Source: JAGPCK01 sp964535575
GTDB lineage: Bacteria > Bacteroidota > Bacteroidia > UKL13-3
Length of the DNA stretch: 64,000 bases
Direction: 5' to 3'
Assembly: GCA_964535575.1 (NCBI GenBank)
Contig: CAZHTC010000007.1
Coordinates: 1-64,000 of the forward strand
In this document: positions 33,666 through 41,426 of the stretch, piece after piece
How the letters are laid out: each line of letters begins with the position of its first letter
How positions within the stretch are numbered: position 1 is the first letter of the stretch
Program-made: the position numbers and the translations under genes
Notes under the pieces: model-generated
What the model was told of the DNA's origin: nothing
What the model saw: only the letters and a program-made list of their open reading frames with translations
Databases searched by the model: none

Positions 33666-33956
33666 ATGAATACACTCATAATAAACGAACCCTGGGTAGA
33701 GTGGTTAAATACTCCCCTGCAGCAAGAAACAAAAATTGATGTGGCAACTGTGTTAAACCGGGCCGAGCTGCTTATACAGGCAGATTACCTGGAACAGGCC
33801 CTTGATGAACTCAATACGGTAATAAGGCAGGAACCTGAAAACACCTATGCCCTTTTTATACGCTACTGCTGCAAACTAAAATTAGGTTTGTTTACCGAGT
33901 CAGATGAAGATATTGAACGTATAAACCTGTTGAATAAACCTGTGGGTGAAGCATAG
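33666..33956 (+). CDS. Small TPR-like protein (96 aa)
   Basis: A 96-aa protein whose residues 28-95 form two helix pairs like a degenerate TPR (AELLIQADYLEQALDELNTVIRQEPENTYALFIRY then KLGLFTESDEDIERI, pattern only). Probably cytosolic. It may work with the 223-aa TPR protein 72 bp upstream on the same strand. Family membership is by repeat pattern only. Confidence 0.6.
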   Translation: MNTLIINEPWVEWLNTPLQQETKIDVATVLNRAELLIQADYLEQALDELNTVIRQEPENTYALFIRYCCKLKLGLFTESDEDIERINLLNKPVGEA

Positions 33957-34039
33957 ACGGAGCGGGAAGAAGGATTGGTCACAAAAGTGTTTGGGTGAAA
34001 CGCGATTGACTTCCTTTTTCCCTCCTGCTGTGTTTTTAT

Positions 34040-34240
34040 TCAGTCGCCTTTTTCCAATTGGAAAAGTTCTTCCACTGCTTTACCAAGTGTTTTGGCTAAT
34101 TTAAGCGAAAGCACCGTAGTGGGCACATACTTTCCTATTTCAATATAATTAATTGTTTGGCGGGTAACCCCCACCTTATCGGCCAGCTCAGCCTGCGTCA
34201 GGTTTTTTATGGCACGTTGAATCTTGAGTGTGTTTTTCAT
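34040..34240 (-). CDS. XRE/Cro-type helix-turn-helix regulator (66 aa)
   Basis: A short Cro/C1-type repressor with a complete HTH: LTQAELADKVGVTRQTINYIEIGKYVP at about residues 14-40. It has no effector domain. Its start overlaps the end of the membrane-protein gene at 34237 by 4 nt, so the two are co-translated. This XRE plus small-membrane-protein pair is common in Bacteroidota and Firmicutes; the repressor usually controls its own operon. Operator-like repeats lie at 34717-34775. Confidence 0.88.
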   Translation of the reverse strand: MKNTLKIQRAIKNLTQAELADKVGVTRQTINYIEIGKYVPTTVLSLKLAKTLGKAVEELFQLEKGD

Positions 34241-34689
34241 TCAGCTGTTGCATTAAGTTTTGATGCTTTGTAAAGCAAATACTGAAACCGCAGCAGGTAA
34301 ATAACCGGTACGGTGTACATATTATACACCAATACACTGAAAAAACCGGTGCCGTAAACCAATAGCAGGCATAATACCAGCACAAGGCTATTTGCATACA
34401 CGGCCCACAATAGCGCGTCTAATCGCATTTGTGAAATGAGCTCATCTTCTTCTTTTCTACGACTAAATGCAATAAGCATTAACCCCGACATAAGCAGGAT
34501 CCCCGCCAGTTCGTTGGTGAAATTTTCATCCGAAGCCTCAAAAAACGAAGGGTTGTTTCGAAAATGTGTTTGTAAAAACGGAATTTCAAAATCAAAGTAC
34601 ATAACCAGAATACCCAATACCAATCCGGGTATCAGTAACAGCCAGCCTATTTGCTTGGCGCGGTGAGGAAATAAATAAATGGTGTGCAT
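34237..34689 (-). CDS. Four-helix membrane protein paired with the XRE regulator
   Basis: A 150-aa protein with about four hydrophobic helices (residues 14-31, 60-77, 89-111, 115-132) and a basic RRKEEDELISQMRLDALLW segment between the second and third. It is translationally coupled to the XRE regulator. No transport or enzymatic motif is visible. A sensory or anti-repressor role is possible by analogy with other XRE-membrane pairs, but I cannot support it directly. Confidence 0.75.
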   Translation of the reverse strand: MHTIYLFPHRAKQIGWLLLIPGLVLGILVMYFDFEIPFLQTHFRNNPSFFEASDENFTNELAGILLMSGLMLIAFSRRKEEDELISQMRLDALLWAVYANSLVLVLCLLLVYGTGFFSVLVYNMYTVPVIYLLRFQYLLYKASKLNATAE

Positions 34690-34716
34690 ACGAAATTATG
34701 TTTTTAATTGACTGCA

Positions 34717-34775
34717 CAAAGGTAAAGCGTAGTTTACTAAAAGTAAAGTATATTTGACAAAAAGTATAGTTTATT
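34717..34775 (-). promoter_or_regulatory. Promoter and AAAGNNTAGTTTA operator repeats of the XRE operon
   Basis: TACCTTTG (minus strand, 34717-34724) is a -7 box 27 bp before the start at 34689. Next to it lie two near-identical 13-mers, AAAGCGTAGTTTA (34724-34736) and AAAGTATAGTTTA (34761-34773), plus GTAAAGTATATTTGAC between them and a GTAAA-N6-TTTAC palindrome overlapping the -7 box. Tandem symmetric sites over a promoter fit autorepression by the 66-aa XRE protein. Confidence 0.5.
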
Positions 34776-34842
34776 ACTCTTTTTGAGGAGATTAAAATTT
34801 ATTTTTGGACTGAATCCGGATGTTTTTCGTTTATTCGCTGCA

Positions 34843-36180
34843 ATGAGCGATTTAGTACGAGGGTTAAAACTACGGCAGGCGGTTGCCATCAACATGATAG
34901 ATATGGTGGGAATTGGTCCGTTTATCACCATACCTTTTGTTATTGGTGCCATGAGCGGCCCGCAGTGCATTTTAGCCTGGTTGCTCGGAGCCCTGCTTTC
35001 ATTTATGGATGGTTGTGTATGGGCCGAGCTGGGTGCCAGGTGGCCGCAGGCCGGTGGCAGCTATGCCTTTTTGCAGCACCTTTTTGGTAAACACAAATGG
35101 GGGAAGCTTTTGTCATTTCTTTATATCTGGCAAACAACTTTTCAGGCACCATTGGTTGTTGCTTCGGGTGCTATTGGTTTTGCGCAGTACCTAACTTACC
35201 TTGTTCCGCTAAGCAGCATAGAGCAAAAAATAGTATCGGGTGCTTTGGTTATTTTTATCACGGCATTGCTGTACCGCAAGATCGAATCTATCGGGAAAAT
35301 ATCGATGTTAATGAATGCTATTGTAATCGGAACCATGCTGTGGTTAATAGGTTCGGGGCTTACTCATTTTAATGCGCACCTTGCCTTTACCTTTAATTCC
35401 GATGCCATGGACTTTACTCCTGCTTTTTTCTTTGGTTTGGGTCAGGCATCTATCAAAACGGTTTATTCGTTTTTGGGTTATTACAATGTTTGCCACCTGG
35501 GAGGAGAAATAGAACATCCGCAAAAAAATATTCCACGAAGCATATTTATCTCTATTGCCGGAATTGCCGTTTTGTACCTGCTTATGCAAACAGCAGTATC
35601 TGGTGTAATTCCGTGGCAGCAGGCCAAGGATTCTCCGTTTATTGTGAGTACTTTTTTTGAAACTATTTACGGGAGCACTGCCGCCAAAGTTGCTACTGTG
35701 CTGGTATTATTTATTGCCGTATCATCGCTATTTGCCGTTATGCTCGGGTACTCGCGTGTACCTTATGCCGCTGCAGTTGACGGAAATTATTTTTCCGTTT
35801 TTGCCCGCGTACATCCCACCAAACATTTTCCTTATGTTTCGCTGCTAATCATAGCGGGTGTGGCTTTTGTGTTCAGCCTGCTTTTTAAAATGAAGGAAGT
35901 GATTACCGCCATCATTGTGATGCGCATCCTCATTCAGTTTGTAAGCCAGAGTGCCGGGTTAATGGCCCTGCATTACCTTAAAAAGGAAACGTTTTTCCCT
36001 TATAAAATGTGGTTGTTTCCTTTGCCACCCGTTATCGGCATTTTAGTATGGCTGTTTGTTTTTTTCTCTTCCGAAACCCCTTTTATTCTCGCAGCTCTTG
36101 GATTTATTGTTTTGGGCGCGTTGGTGTTTTTGATTATGGCCGGCAGAAAACGGCACTGGCCATTTGATGGAGAAAAATAA
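34843..36180 (+). CDS. APC-superfamily amino-acid permease
   Basis: A 445-aa permease with about twelve transmembrane helices. The first helix carries the GIGPFITIPFVIGAMSG segment typical of APC transporters, and helix 3 shows PLVVASGAIGFAQY. The start ATG at 34843 gives the usual short cytosolic head (MSDLVRGLKLRQAVAINMIDMVGIGPF as pattern); an upstream TTG would add 20 basic or aromatic residues. Substrate cannot be deduced. It is divergent from the XRE operon and may share its regulatory spacer. Confidence 0.85.
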   Translation: MSDLVRGLKLRQAVAINMIDMVGIGPFITIPFVIGAMSGPQCILAWLLGALLSFMDGCVWAELGARWPQAGGSYAFLQHLFGKHKWGKLLSFLYIWQTTFQAPLVVASGAIGFAQYLTYLVPLSSIEQKIVSGALVIFITALLYRKIESIGKISMLMNAIVIGTMLWLIGSGLTHFNAHLAFTFNSDAMDFTPAFFFGLGQASIKTVYSFLGYYNVCHLGGEIEHPQKNIPRSIFISIAGIAVLYLLMQTAVSGVIPWQQAKDSPFIVSTFFETIYGSTAAKVATVLVLFIAVSSLFAVMLGYSRVPYAAAVDGNYFSVFARVHPTKHFPYVSLLIIAGVAFVFSLLFKMKEVITAIIVMRILIQFVSQSAGLMALHYLKKETFFPYKMWLFPLPPVIGILVWLFVFFSSETPFILAALGFIVLGALVFLIMAGRKRHWPFDGEK

Positions 36181-36316
36181 ACGTGGATGAGGTGCGGGAG
36201 CAGCTGTTCAGGTACACGCAAAATCCTGTCTGGTATGTAGTCAGACTTTTCTTTCTAAAAAAAAGGTTTTCCCTCTTGTTTGCTTTCTCTTTTTTGGTCA
36301 TATTTACCTTCTCATC

Positions 36317-37267
36317 ATGGCAAAAAAAACAAAGGGGCGCAACAGAAAGCAACGAACTCAATCCGGTCTGCATGAACACACTTACGAAGAGGTGGTGCAT
36401 AGGGCGGTAGAGCAAAATTTTGCTCAGATGAAGGAGTGCCGGGGCTTTGCAGACATGCATGTGGCCTTGTCGTCCAATCCCCGAACCCCCGAGCTTATCT
36501 GTGTGGTTATATACACCCGGCTTCCTGATACCGAAGACTATCCGCAACAACTGAAAGTGACTTTACCTTCTGGTAAAACCTGTAAGGTAAATGTGGAAGT
36601 GGTCACTTCCTTTGGCACCGCCAGGGCACATGCTTCGGACGGTGATGCGGTATGCGCACAAAACAGTGCTTTTTTTACCGGTACCCTTTGCGGAAAAGTA
36701 AAGGATGTACCAACAGGGCAGAAGTTATTTTACTTAACCTGCAGCCACGTGCTTTCTGGGGGCGATGCAGTGAACAAGGGTGGAGATATCGATCCCAATC
36801 AGCAGGAGCAGGTATTAAATGCATCGGATGGTTTTACCCCAATTGGGAAATGGTGCTACGGATTGCTTAATGACCACTTGGATATTGCACTCATTGATAC
36901 GGAAGGATTTGAACCACCTGAACCCAATAGTTATCCCTCGGAGGTGATGGCTTTCAACAGCTCACTTATCGGCAAAACCGTTTTTATTAACGGGGCCAAA
37001 AACAAAGAGAAAGCCTTTATCGTAGGGCAGAGCAATGCCCCCGTGTCATTCGACTACAATAATCAGATCCATTCGCTCGGCAATCTTATCAAACTTTCGC
37101 GTTTTCAGTATTATCAGGAGTCGGTTACCCTTCCCGGTGATTCAGGGTCGGTAGCCTACCTTACCGAAACCTCGCAGCCACTGGGAATGGTGGTAGGGGC
37201 CAATGAGCAGTATACGTTTCTTATTCCATTCACTGATATCTTTTCTGTTTTGCCGGTTACCTTTTAA
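36317..37267 (+). CDS. Cytosolic trypsin-like serine protease
   Basis: A 316-aa chymotrypsin-fold peptidase with no signal peptide. The triad is readable: H144 in LTCSHVLSG, D189 in HLDIALID and S276 in LPGDSGSVAYL, followed by the C-terminal GMVVGAN strand. A basic N-terminal tail (MAKKTKGRNRKQR) precedes an about 90-residue domain before the protease. Such non-secreted trypsin-like proteases occur in bacterial conflict and signalling modules as effectors; that analogy is my inference. It leads a co-directional group with the exported protein at 37280 (12-bp gap) and the lipoprotein at 39193. Substrate unknown. Confidence 0.85.
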   Translation: MAKKTKGRNRKQRTQSGLHEHTYEEVVHRAVEQNFAQMKECRGFADMHVALSSNPRTPELICVVIYTRLPDTEDYPQQLKVTLPSGKTCKVNVEVVTSFGTARAHASDGDAVCAQNSAFFTGTLCGKVKDVPTGQKLFYLTCSHVLSGGDAVNKGGDIDPNQQEQVLNASDGFTPIGKWCYGLLNDHLDIALIDTEGFEPPEPNSYPSEVMAFNSSLIGKTVFINGAKNKEKAFIVGQSNAPVSFDYNNQIHSLGNLIKLSRFQYYQESVTLPGDSGSVAYLTETSQPLGMVVGANEQYTFLIPFTDIFSVLPVTF

Positions 37268-37279
37268 AACAACTCTTAT

Positions 37280-39103
37280 ATGAAAAAAATAACACTACTG
37301 TGGATGTTCTTATGTCTGTTAAATAAAGCACAGGCGCAAAAGGATGCCACCGGTTGCGCTTACACCGATGCCCTGCTCATTAGAGGGCTCATGAACACCA
37401 ATGATATTGCGGCCGTAGAAAATATTCTGCGGTACTATTTTCCGGATACGGTTGTTTCGGTAAGGGAGCAATTAAGTGATCAAAACGAACATCAGAAAAT
37501 ACTCAAAGCCTTTTTAGGAAATCCCACCAAGTACATGGGTGGCTTGCCGGTAGCCACCTCCCAGGGCGGAGCTTCGGTTCCGGGAGCCGGTGATGCGATA
37601 AATGCGCTAGGAACTTTTATTGCCAACCGCTTTAAGCAGGAAATCAATATTGCCTTTTTAAGTAAGTTCAGAGACGATTTAAAAAAGGATACACTCATTG
37701 GCTTGCTGCTTCCGTTAAGCAATGCGGTTATGCAGCAAAGCGATCCGTACAATTACACTTCGTATATGGAAACGTTGCAGGAGGCTTTTGATTCTGATTT
37801 AAACAGCCTGCCTGCCAATTTATCAAAAGCCATTGCGTGGAACAAAGTAATGTTTAAAAAGCCCGGAACAAAGTATGTTGTTTTGGTGTCGCTGGACGCG
37901 GCCAATACCCTGCTCAAAAATCCATCAGACCCTTTGAAGGCTTTGACAAAATTGTATCAAAACCCTTACCTGGATAGTATGCAGGCAAGTGAACGTAATC
38001 TGTTGCTGGGATTAAATTTTACCGTGAATGCGCTGCGTGTGAAAAACAACAATCAGGTTTTTCTGAATTCATCCGATTTGCGCAACCTGCAACGCAACGA
38101 TTCATTGTTTCATATTTACTGCGCACTGCTGATTAAACAGAATGAAAAAATATTCGCACTTAGCGGCACTTCAGGTTTGGTGGCATCACTCAACAGCCTG
38201 ATGGGGATGACAGAACAGTTTAATCAGCAGTACACCGATTTAAAAAACGCCTACGCTACTAATAAAATCACCCCCGATCAGGTAGTGTCGTGGTATAAGT
38301 ACTTTGTTGGCTGTGGCCGCAGCTTGTGTATTTTTGCTCAAACCAATTTACAGGTCCCCGGCAGTGCCATCGTGTTGGAGTCACTCAACAAAATGGATAC
38401 GGTAGGAATAATTGCCAATTACGTTCTTACCAAACGTTACGGACTCGCTACGTTATTTACTATTGAGCTGTTACAGTCAACCGTCAGCCATATCCCGTCT
38501 CAATTATCCATTTACCTGACTTTTGCCGCCAATATGCTGCAGGCCAAATCGGCCGATGACATGGTAGCAGTGCTGGATAATGCCGCCATGCCGGTAGGAA
38601 GCTACCGCGTAAAGAGAAATTGTTCGTTTGATGTTTCGCTCAATGCCTATGCAGGTGGATTTATGGGATACAATCTGAAAAATGACGATGCGCTTTACGG
38701 TTTCACTTCACCCGTTGGCCTGTATGCCGGTTTCGGAAATTTATTCTTGCACAAAACGGGTGCAGCTCAGAAAGGGGATGACGGCAAATCACTCGGGTTC
38801 TTTTTTCCGGTGGTCGATGTAGGGGCGGTCACCTCTTTTCGTCTCTCCAATGGTAATTCACAAATGGCCGAAATAAACTGGAGCAACGTTTTTGCACCCG
38901 GAGCTTATCTCACGTTCGGTGCCGGTAAATGTCCTGTCTCTTTTAATGTCGGGGGTCAATACGGTCCTCAGTTGCGCAGCGTGGATGCTACCGGTAAGAC
39001 GGTATTGTTTGACAAAGAATGGTATTGGCGTGTTGCGGTTCTTATTGATATTCCCATTTTTGATTTTTACACCAAACAGCATGCCCTTAAATTAACACAG
39101 TAG
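37280..39103 (+). CDS. Exported 607-aa protein of unknown family
   Basis: Signal peptide to about residue 19 (cleavage near AQAQ). Residues about 25-440 are mainly helical and Leu/Asn-rich without a recognised domain; Cys pairs occur (GCGRSLC). The last about 150 residues look like a small outer-membrane or beta-sandwich domain (SLNAYAGGFMGYNL, VGLYAGFGNLF, GAYLTFGAGKCPVSFNVGGQYGPQL, WYWRVAVLIDIPIFDF). The helical part plus barrel layout suggests a periplasm-facing outer-membrane protein. It starts 12 bp after the protease gene, so the two are very likely cotranscribed. Confidence 0.7.
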   Translation: MKKITLLWMFLCLLNKAQAQKDATGCAYTDALLIRGLMNTNDIAAVENILRYYFPDTVVSVREQLSDQNEHQKILKAFLGNPTKYMGGLPVATSQGGASVPGAGDAINALGTFIANRFKQEINIAFLSKFRDDLKKDTLIGLLLPLSNAVMQQSDPYNYTSYMETLQEAFDSDLNSLPANLSKAIAWNKVMFKKPGTKYVVLVSLDAANTLLKNPSDPLKALTKLYQNPYLDSMQASERNLLLGLNFTVNALRVKNNNQVFLNSSDLRNLQRNDSLFHIYCALLIKQNEKIFALSGTSGLVASLNSLMGMTEQFNQQYTDLKNAYATNKITPDQVVSWYKYFVGCGRSLCIFAQTNLQVPGSAIVLESLNKMDTVGIIANYVLTKRYGLATLFTIELLQSTVSHIPSQLSIYLTFAANMLQAKSADDMVAVLDNAAMPVGSYRVKRNCSFDVSLNAYAGGFMGYNLKNDDALYGFTSPVGLYAGFGNLFLHKTGAAQKGDDGKSLGFFFPVVDVGAVTSFRLSNGNSQMAEINWSNVFAPGAYLTFGAGKCPVSFNVGGQYGPQLRSVDATGKTVLFDKEWYWRVAVLIDIPIFDFYTKQHALKLTQ

Positions 39104-39192
39104 GGTTCATGGTGTAAGCGGTTCCTACCCATCCGGGGGCATTTCTTTCTGTTAATTTATGCCTAAGTTGCAGAGGTAAAATTAGGACCATC

Positions 39193-40065
39193 ATGACGAG
39201 GATTTATTTCATTTTACTGTTGTTTTTTCTTGTAGCCTGCAGCGGCTCGCAAAATCAGGAACCGACATCCCATTTACCGGAGACCACCGCTGCTGACAGT
39301 GCGGTCAATGAGGTACAGGCCGGGGATACCCTGTCTATGGTTTCCGCCCCGGAAATGGAATCAGAGGAATTGCAGGCCGCACCGCAGCCCATACGGGAAG
39401 TAACAACCTCTTCTTCTAATATGGAAAGTGCCCCTCCGGATACAATAGAAAGTAATGTTACTGCGAGAACAGATGATGGTACCGAGCCGATGAAAAAACA
39501 GGCCACGCTGGGATATTCCTATCCCACAAAAATGACACGGGGGTTGAGCAGCGATTTTAATGTGTTTGTTTCTCTGATTAATAACCAGAGTAAGGTGTTG
39601 GATACTCTTCAGAAAATAGTGGCAAAACAAATGACCGATGATAAACATTCCGATGTGAAACACGTAATGGAAGCCACCAATATTTTTTTATACCGCAAAC
39701 TGAAAGTTGAATTACTTGATCCGGACAAGGCATTTGAGCTGACTCCTGTTCATGCTAACAGCGAACAACAAGTAGACGAAGAGGGCGATAACAAATGGCG
39801 TTGGAATGTGAAACCGTTAACCAATACAAAAGAAGCCAGACTTATCTTGAAAATTACGGCTGAACGGCCAAACGGAAACTCAGAGCCCATTGTTGACGAA
39901 ACCATCCATATTCGGATCAATATAGACGAAGGGCAGTTTGTACGAAATACATGGATTTATGTACTGGATCATTACGAATGGTTTCTTACGGTCATTCTTG
40001 TACCACTGGTTTCATTTTTAGGGAAACGGTGGTTTGACCGGAAAAAGAAAAAAGAGGGTTCCTGA
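39193..40065 (+). CDS. Lipoprotein with beta-sandwich domain and C-terminal membrane anchor
   Basis: A 290-aa protein with a lipobox (LVAC, C16), a Ser/Thr/Pro/Glu-rich linker to about residue 105, a folded region about 110-250 that ends in the pattern WRWNVKPL...ARLILKITA (a beta-sandwich type I recall from membrane-anchored proteins near caspase-like or other conflict genes), then a transmembrane helix (residues about 262-278) and a very basic tail KRWFDRKKKK. So it is lipidated at the N terminus and membrane-spanning at the C terminus. It may link outer and inner membranes or be a looped inner-membrane sensor. 89 bp downstream of the 607-aa gene. Confidence 0.72.
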   Translation: MTRIYFILLLFFLVACSGSQNQEPTSHLPETTAADSAVNEVQAGDTLSMVSAPEMESEELQAAPQPIREVTTSSSNMESAPPDTIESNVTARTDDGTEPMKKQATLGYSYPTKMTRGLSSDFNVFVSLINNQSKVLDTLQKIVAKQMTDDKHSDVKHVMEATNIFLYRKLKVELLDPDKAFELTPVHANSEQQVDEEGDNKWRWNVKPLTNTKEARLILKITAERPNGNSEPIVDETIHIRINIDEGQFVRNTWIYVLDHYEWFLTVILVPLVSFLGKRWFDRKKKKEGS

Positions 40066-40101
40066 TATGCAAAATCTCTATTAAATTAATTATGTATCCT
40101 T

Positions 40102-40764
40102 ATGAAAAAGGTACTGATAGCCGGAGCCAACGGCATGATTGGCGGTTTAATTTTAACACAGTGTTTGCAAAGCACCGAAGTAGCCCAAGTAACCGTGGTG
40201 GTGCGTAAAAGTCTTGGTTTGGCTCATCCCAAACTTACAGAAATAGTGCACACCGATTTTTTGGATTTCAGTAACGTGCAACAAGCCTTTCAGCATCAGG
40301 ATGTGTGTTATTATTGCATTGGGGTGTACACAGGGCAGGTACCTGCCAATGAATTTAAAAAAATAACGGTAGATTTTACAAAGGCTTTTGCTCAAACATT
40401 GAAGGCACAAAGTCCGGATGCGGTGTTTTGTTTTTTAAGTGGCGATGGAGCCGATCAGAGCGAAAAAAGCCGGATTCTTTTTGCGCGCGAAAAAGGAAAG
40501 GCCGAGAATATTTTAATGCGTTTGCAATTTAAAGGAACCTATATTTTCAGGCCTGGATATATTTATCCGGTTACAAAGAGAAAAGAGCCTAATTTAATGT
40601 ACCGAATTATAAGGGTACTCTGGAAACCCTTCCTTTCGTGGGCTGCTCCCTGGTCGGGGGTTACTTCTGTACAACTGGCAAAGGTGATGACACAGGTGGG
40701 GTTAAACGGAGCTGGGCAATCAGTATTATCCAATGAGGATATCCGAAAGTATCCGGCTGCCTAA
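40102..40764 (+). CDS. NAD(P)-binding Rossmann protein (NAD-dependent epimerase-like)
   Basis: A 220-aa short atypical SDR. The dinucleotide loop is GANGMIGGLIL at residues 8-18, with VTVVVRK as strand 2, VCYYCIGVY in strand 4 and FLSGDGADQSEKS around 118. The catalytic Tyr-xxx-Lys is not clearly present (FAREKGKAENIL is in its place), so it resembles NAD(P)H-binding sensors of the HTATIP2/NmrA-like kind. Its stop overlaps the convergent OmdA-like gene's stop. Confidence 0.8.
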   Translation: MKKVLIAGANGMIGGLILTQCLQSTEVAQVTVVVRKSLGLAHPKLTEIVHTDFLDFSNVQQAFQHQDVCYYCIGVYTGQVPANEFKKITVDFTKAFAQTLKAQSPDAVFCFLSGDGADQSEKSRILFAREKGKAENILMRLQFKGTYIFRPGYIYPVTKRKEPNLMYRIIRVLWKPFLSWAAPWSGVTSVQLAKVMTQVGLNGAGQSVLSNEDIRKYPAA

Positions 40765-41291
40765 AGTGTATTCCGTATTTCTTCCTGCAATTGTTTGTAG
40801 TGAATGGTGCCGCCAGTAGCCTTTAAATGATTGAGAATTCCTATGGCTCTGCGCAGGCGCACCTGAGTGCTTTTGGCATTCGATACCATGTATATCAACG
40901 TGCGTTGTTTGCCGGGGGTAAGTTTGTGAAATATTTCCCTGCCTTCGTCATCCTGCTGCCATAATTCCTGCAGCTCTTCGGGTACAGGCATGCCATATTC
41001 GCTTTCGTCTTTGGTGATGGATATGGTTACCGAATCACCTTCTTTCAATTTTAATTTGGTGCGTAGCGATTTATTGATATTGATAAAAAAATCACCCTGC
41101 CCGTCAGGCATCAGGGCGCAGGCAAAGGGCTCGGTTTTATTAAGCGAACAAAGTACCCTGCGGTCTTTTCCGGCCACAAAAGTTTGAGCCTGTTTGGCTG
41201 TAACGGGTACGTAAAAATGCCATAGGTTGGAGTTAAATCTTCCTAAAACTGCAGTAAACAAGGCTCCTTTTTGGGTTTCTTTTTTAGCCAT
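40761..41291 (-). CDS. YdeI/OmdA-family protein with DUF1905-like domain
   Basis: A 176-aa protein. Residues about 8-95 fit a DUF1905-type beta-barrel (FTAVLGRFNSNLWHFYVPVTAKQAQTF, then GQGDFFININKSLRTKLKLKEGDSVTISI); the C-terminal part (VPEELQELWQQDDEGREIFHKLTPGKQRTLIYMVSNAKS) is the YdeI/OmdA helical domain linked to bacteriocin protection and membrane stress. Start at ATG 41291 (MAKKETQ). Soluble; function in this genome unknown. It is convergent with the preceding gene, their stops overlapping by 4 nt. Confidence 0.82.
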   Translation of the reverse strand: MAKKETQKGALFTAVLGRFNSNLWHFYVPVTAKQAQTFVAGKDRRVLCSLNKTEPFACALMPDGQGDFFININKSLRTKLKLKEGDSVTISITKDESEYGMPVPEELQELWQQDDEGREIFHKLTPGKQRTLIYMVSNAKSTQVRLRRAIGILNHLKATGGTIHYKQLQEEIRNTL

Positions 41292-41392
41292 AGCGCGGTG
41301 CAAGGTAATTCATTTCTCTAAAAATTAGGTTTATAACTATCTGGTTATTTGTGTTTGGTAATCTTAATTGACAAAAATCATAAATTATTTTT

Positions 41393-41421
41393 ATTTAGAT
41401 TAATTCCAAATAGTATTTTCG
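41393..41421 (+). promoter_or_regulatory. Fur-like palindrome and TATTTTCG -7 box before the porin gene
   Basis: ATTTAGATTAATTCCAAAT (41393-41411) is a 19-bp imperfect palindrome (7 of 9 pairs), similar to AT-rich Fur boxes of Bacteroidota. TATTTTCG (41414-41421) is a one-mismatch -7 box directly after it. The ATG at 41427 follows 5 bp later, so a repressor here would block the promoter and the leader would be almost nil. Confidence 0.4.
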
Positions 41422-41426
41422 CACTC

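Noticed and set aside
36183..36410. A 75-codon frame with a hydrophobic segment between the permease and the protease
   Set aside because: It overlaps the protease gene by 94 bp in another frame and has no homology pattern; the hydrophobic part comes from a T-rich leader.
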